A stretch of 64,000 bases of DNA from Chania multitudinisentens RB-25 (GTDB lineage Bacteria; Pseudomonadota; Gammaproteobacteria; Enterobacterales; Enterobacteriaceae). The notes under the pieces are model-generated. The model had not been told where the DNA came from and did not search any database. It saw nothing but the letters and a program-made list of their open reading frames with translations. Positions 61,631-64,000 of the stretch are shown one piece after another. How positions within the stretch are numbered: the stretch's first letter is position 1; each line of letters opens with the position of its first letter. The DNA lies in contig NZ_CP007044.2 of the NCBI RefSeq assembly GCF_000520015.2, forward strand, positions 868,001 to 932,000. Direction: 5' to 3'. The translations under genes were made by a program, and so were the position numbers.

Positions 61631-61640
61631 GGAACGCACT

Positions 61641-62687
61641 ATGGAATACATTAATCTGGGCCAATGTGGCTTGAAAGTCTCACGGTTATGCCTGGGGACC
61701 ATGAATATGGGCAGCAAACAGTGGAAACCGTGGATTTTCGATGAGGCACAGAGCGAACCTTTGATCCGCCATGCGCTGGATTGCGGCATTAACTTTATCG
61801 ATCTGGCCGATTTCTACTCCAGCGGCGCCGGGGAAGAAGTGGTTGGGCGGGTGATTAACCGCATTGCCAAGCGCGATGAACTGGTGCTGACTACCAAAGT
61901 CGGCTACCCAATCGGAGCCGGCCTCAATAATCAGGGGCATTCACGCAAACATATTATGGCAAGCATTGATGCCAGCCTGCGCCGCCTCGGCACCGATTAT
62001 GTGGACATTTATATGCTGCACTACTTCGACGTTAATACGCCAATAGAAGAAACCTGGGCAGCCATGAACGACATCGTGCGCTCCGGTAAGGCGCGCTACG
62101 TTGGCGTTTCCACCATGTATACCTGGCAACTGGCTAAAATCCTGTGGTGCTGCGAGCGTAACGGCTACGCCAAACCGATGAATATGCAGTTGCAGCTCAA
62201 CTGCGCCTACCGTGAAGAAGAGCGTGAGATGATCCCCTTCTGCCGTGATCAAGGATTGGGCGTTGCCGTATTCAGCCCGCTGGCACGCGGTTTACTGAGC
62301 TGTGATTTCAACTCCGTGCGTAACAAAACCGACTTTTTCACCCAGGAAATGTATGCCGACGCCACCTCGCTGAACGTTGCGCAATCGGTCAGCGAGGTAG
62401 CACAGCAGCGCGGTGTACCACCAGCGCAGATTGCCCAGGCCTGGGTGCTCAACCACCCCGGAGTGGATTGCATGCTGGTTGGCGCTGATTCAGTGCAACA
62501 GATCGATAGCGCCGTAGCTGCGTTAGGCACTCAACTTAACGAAGATGAGCGCTATGAACTGGAACGCAATTACACGCCGTGCGATGTGATTAACGACTAC
62601 ACCGCGGGCAAACGCATTGCGCGTGAAAGCCGCCCGACACGCGGATTTTTCACAACCGATGACATTGAAAAAAGGAACATTGCATGA
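61641..62687 (+). CDS. aldo/keto reductase
   Basis: A 348-residue AKR of the YajO/Tas-like group. The catalytic tetrad is visible: D54, Y59, K86 and H127 (LADFYS, TTKVG, MLHYFD). It would reduce an aldehyde or oxidise an alcohol with NADP(H). GAGGAACGCACT precedes the ATG. It overlaps the aldehyde dehydrogenase start by four bases, so the two are translationally coupled and probably act on related aldehydes. Confidence 0.93.
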   Translation: MEYINLGQCGLKVSRLCLGTMNMGSKQWKPWIFDEAQSEPLIRHALDCGINFIDLADFYSSGAGEEVVGRVINRIAKRDELVLTTKVGYPIGAGLNNQGHSRKHIMASIDASLRRLGTDYVDIYMLHYFDVNTPIEETWAAMNDIVRSGKARYVGVSTMYTWQLAKILWCCERNGYAKPMNMQLQLNCAYREEEREMIPFCRDQGLGVAVFSPLARGLLSCDFNSVRNKTDFFTQEMYADATSLNVAQSVSEVAQQRGVPPAQIAQAWVLNHPGVDCMLVGADSVQQIDSAVAALGTQLNEDERYELERNYTPCDVINDYTAGKRIARESRPTRGFFTTDDIEKRNIA

Positions 62688-64000
62688 CGACTTATGCTTC
62701 ACTGCTGCGCACCGGTTGGTATTGCAATGGTATTTGGCAAACCACAGTAAAGACTTACCCGGTCAATAATCCAGCCAACGGTGAATGGGTTGCCGATGTT
62801 GCACTGGCAGGCACGCCAGAAACCGAGGCAGCGATTGCCGCAGCCGCTGCGGCACTCCCGGCCTGGCGCGCTAACACCGCCAAAGCACGGGCAGAAATTT
62901 TGCAGCGCTGGTTCCGCTTGATCATGCAACATCAGGTAGCGCTGGCAGAATTGATGGTAATGGAACAAGGCAAAGTGTTGAGTGAAGCGGTTGGTGAAGT
63001 GGCCTATGCCGCCAGTTTTATCGAATGGTTTGCCGAGGAGGCAAAACGTGCCAACGGCAAAACCATTCCAGCCCCCAAAACCGGCAACCAGATCCTGACG
63101 TTTAAAGAACCCGTGGGGGTGATTGCCGCCATCACCCCGTGGAACTTCCCACTGGCGATGCTGGCGCGCAAGCTTGGCCCTGCGCTGGCAGCTGGTTGCA
63201 CGGCGGTGATTAAACCAGCGAATGAAACACCGCTTTCAGCCTTCGCACTGATCGTGCTGGCAGAGCAGGCTGGGGTTCCCGCTGGCGTGATTAACGCAGT
63301 TTCTGGTGATACCGTCGCGATCGGCGCTGCGCTGATGGCCAGCCCTGTGGTGCGTAAAGTGTCCTTCACTGGCTCAACGGCCACCGGCAAGTTGCTGATG
63401 CGTCAGGCTGCTGACACGGTGAAAAAGCTGTCGCTGGAACTGGGTGGCAACGCACCGTTTATCGTATTTGACGATGCGGATCTTGACGCTGCCGTTGCCG
63501 GCGCAATGGCGGCAAAATTCCGCAACAGCGGGCAGACCTGCGTATGTGTAAACCGTTTTTATGTTCAGGACGGTATTTACCATCGCTTTGTCCAGAAACT
63601 CACTGAAGCGGCCCAGGCATTAAAAGTGGCTCCAGGTATGACACCAGGGGCACAGCAGGGGCCGTTGATTCATCTGCAAGCGGTAGAAAAAGTGGAAATA
63701 CACATACAAGATGCATTGAAGCTGGGCGCCAAGCTGATGTGCGGCGGTGAACGCCATGCGCTGGGCGGCTCATTTTTCCAACCTACCGTGCTGGCGGATG
63801 CCAATGAAGAAATGCGCTTAGCCCATGAAGAAACCTTTGGCCCATTGGCTGCCTGTTTTCGCTTTACCGATGAGCAAGAAGCGATCACGCGCGCCAATGC
63901 TACACCGTTTGGGTTGGCGGCCTATCTGTATACTCGCGATTTAGCACGCGCCTTCCGCGTCAGCCAAGCACTGGAAAGCGGTATGGTGGGTATCAACGAG
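62684..64000 (+). CDS. aldehyde dehydrogenase, succinate-semialdehyde dehydrogenase-like (cut by window end)
   Basis: The first 439 codons of an NAD(P)-dependent aldehyde dehydrogenase of the GabD group; about 40-45 residues are missing beyond the window. The cofactor loop TPWNFP, catalytic E252 in LELGGN and nucleophile C286 in NSGQTCVC are present. GabD-type enzymes oxidise succinate or related semialdehydes. AAGGAAC precedes ATG 62684, which overlaps the reductase stop (ATGA). The frame stays open to the last base. Confidence 0.95.
   Translation, partial: MTTYASLLRTGWYCNGIWQTTVKTYPVNNPANGEWVADVALAGTPETEAAIAAAAAALPAWRANTAKARAEILQRWFRLIMQHQVALAELMVMEQGKVLSEAVGEVAYAASFIEWFAEEAKRANGKTIPAPKTGNQILTFKEPVGVIAAITPWNFPLAMLARKLGPALAAGCTAVIKPANETPLSAFALIVLAEQAGVPAGVINAVSGDTVAIGAALMASPVVRKVSFTGSTATGKLLMRQAADTVKKLSLELGGNAPFIVFDDADLDAAVAGAMAAKFRNSGQTCVCVNRFYVQDGIYHRFVQKLTEAAQALKVAPGMTPGAQQGPLIHLQAVEKVEIHIQDALKLGAKLMCGGERHALGGSFFQPTVLADANEEMRLAHEETFGPLAACFRFTDEQEAITRANATPFGLAAYLYTRDLARAFRVSQALESGMVGINE

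Noticed and set aside
1..64000. CRISPR arrays, tRNA/rRNA genes, intact insertion sequences or prophage
   Set aside because: No regularly spaced direct repeats, cloverleaf-like sequences, rRNA sequence or complete transposase or phage genes were recognised.

Overview
The window looks like chromosomal DNA from a Yersiniaceae-type enterobacterium, most likely Serratia or a close relative. Gene order is largely that of the Escherichia coli fdo, mtl-gly, mal-avtA and gyrB-dnaA regions. Ribosome-binding sites, operators (Fur, CRP, MalT, sigma-28, sigma-32) and protein sequences are enterobacterial, but accessory blocks sit at the joints. The genus is an inference from gene order and protein resemblance; no rRNA or tRNA gene is present to confirm it.

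Layout. 1-4.8 kb: start of fdoG (reverse), divergent fdhD, an AT-rich secreted glycoside-hydrolase-like gene with lectin-like repeats, then Fur-controlled sodA. 4.9-10.9 kb: a sigma-28 driven chemoreceptor, yiiM, yibL, and a MocR regulator divergent from a LysE-type exporter. 10.4-14.5 kb: the mannitol operon mtlADR (reverse) with four CRP sites upstream. 14.8-25 kb: yiaF, glyQS, an autotransporter esterase, tag-yiaC, yiaD, ghrB and a RES-Xre toxin-antitoxin pair. 25-35 kb: malS, avtA, yidE, the ibpAB heat-shock operon with two RNA-thermometer candidates, yidQ, yidR, a PLP-dependent dehydratase, and a 57-residue protein made of three CCHC zinc knuckles. 35-46.7 kb: yidA and the core replication/ribosome block gyrB-recF-dnaN-dnaA (reverse) and rpmH-rnpA-yidD-yidC-mnmE (forward).

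46.8-52.4 kb: a tightly overlapping six-gene operon related to E. coli ynbABCD, placed between mnmE and yieE and followed by the wreck of a serine recombinase gene. It encodes a CDP-alcohol phosphotransferase homologue, a CDP-diglyceride synthase homologue, a PlsC-type acyltransferase, a hydrolase-methyltransferase fusion, a PAP2-dual-specificity phosphatase fusion and a small membrane protein. Together these resemble a self-contained, undescribed phospholipid-building or remodelling pathway, and this is the strongest candidate system in the window. 52.9-58.5 kb: yieE (altered active site), chrR, a hydrolase-fold protein lacking its nucleophile, adeP, yieH and ccdAB. 58.5-64 kb: a LysR regulator divergent from an MFS transporter, a formaldehyde-activating-enzyme homologue, an aldo/keto reductase and an aldehyde dehydrogenase cut by the window end, which look like one aldehyde-handling catabolic operon.

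A family of palindromic intergenic repeats (ends resembling TATACCC...AGTTGCAGG and CCTGCAACTT...GGGTATA) recurs at least seven times. Copies lie inside the ibpA leader, between ibpA and ibpB, and directly against the avtA start codon. No CRISPR array, intact insertion sequence, rRNA or tRNA gene was seen.
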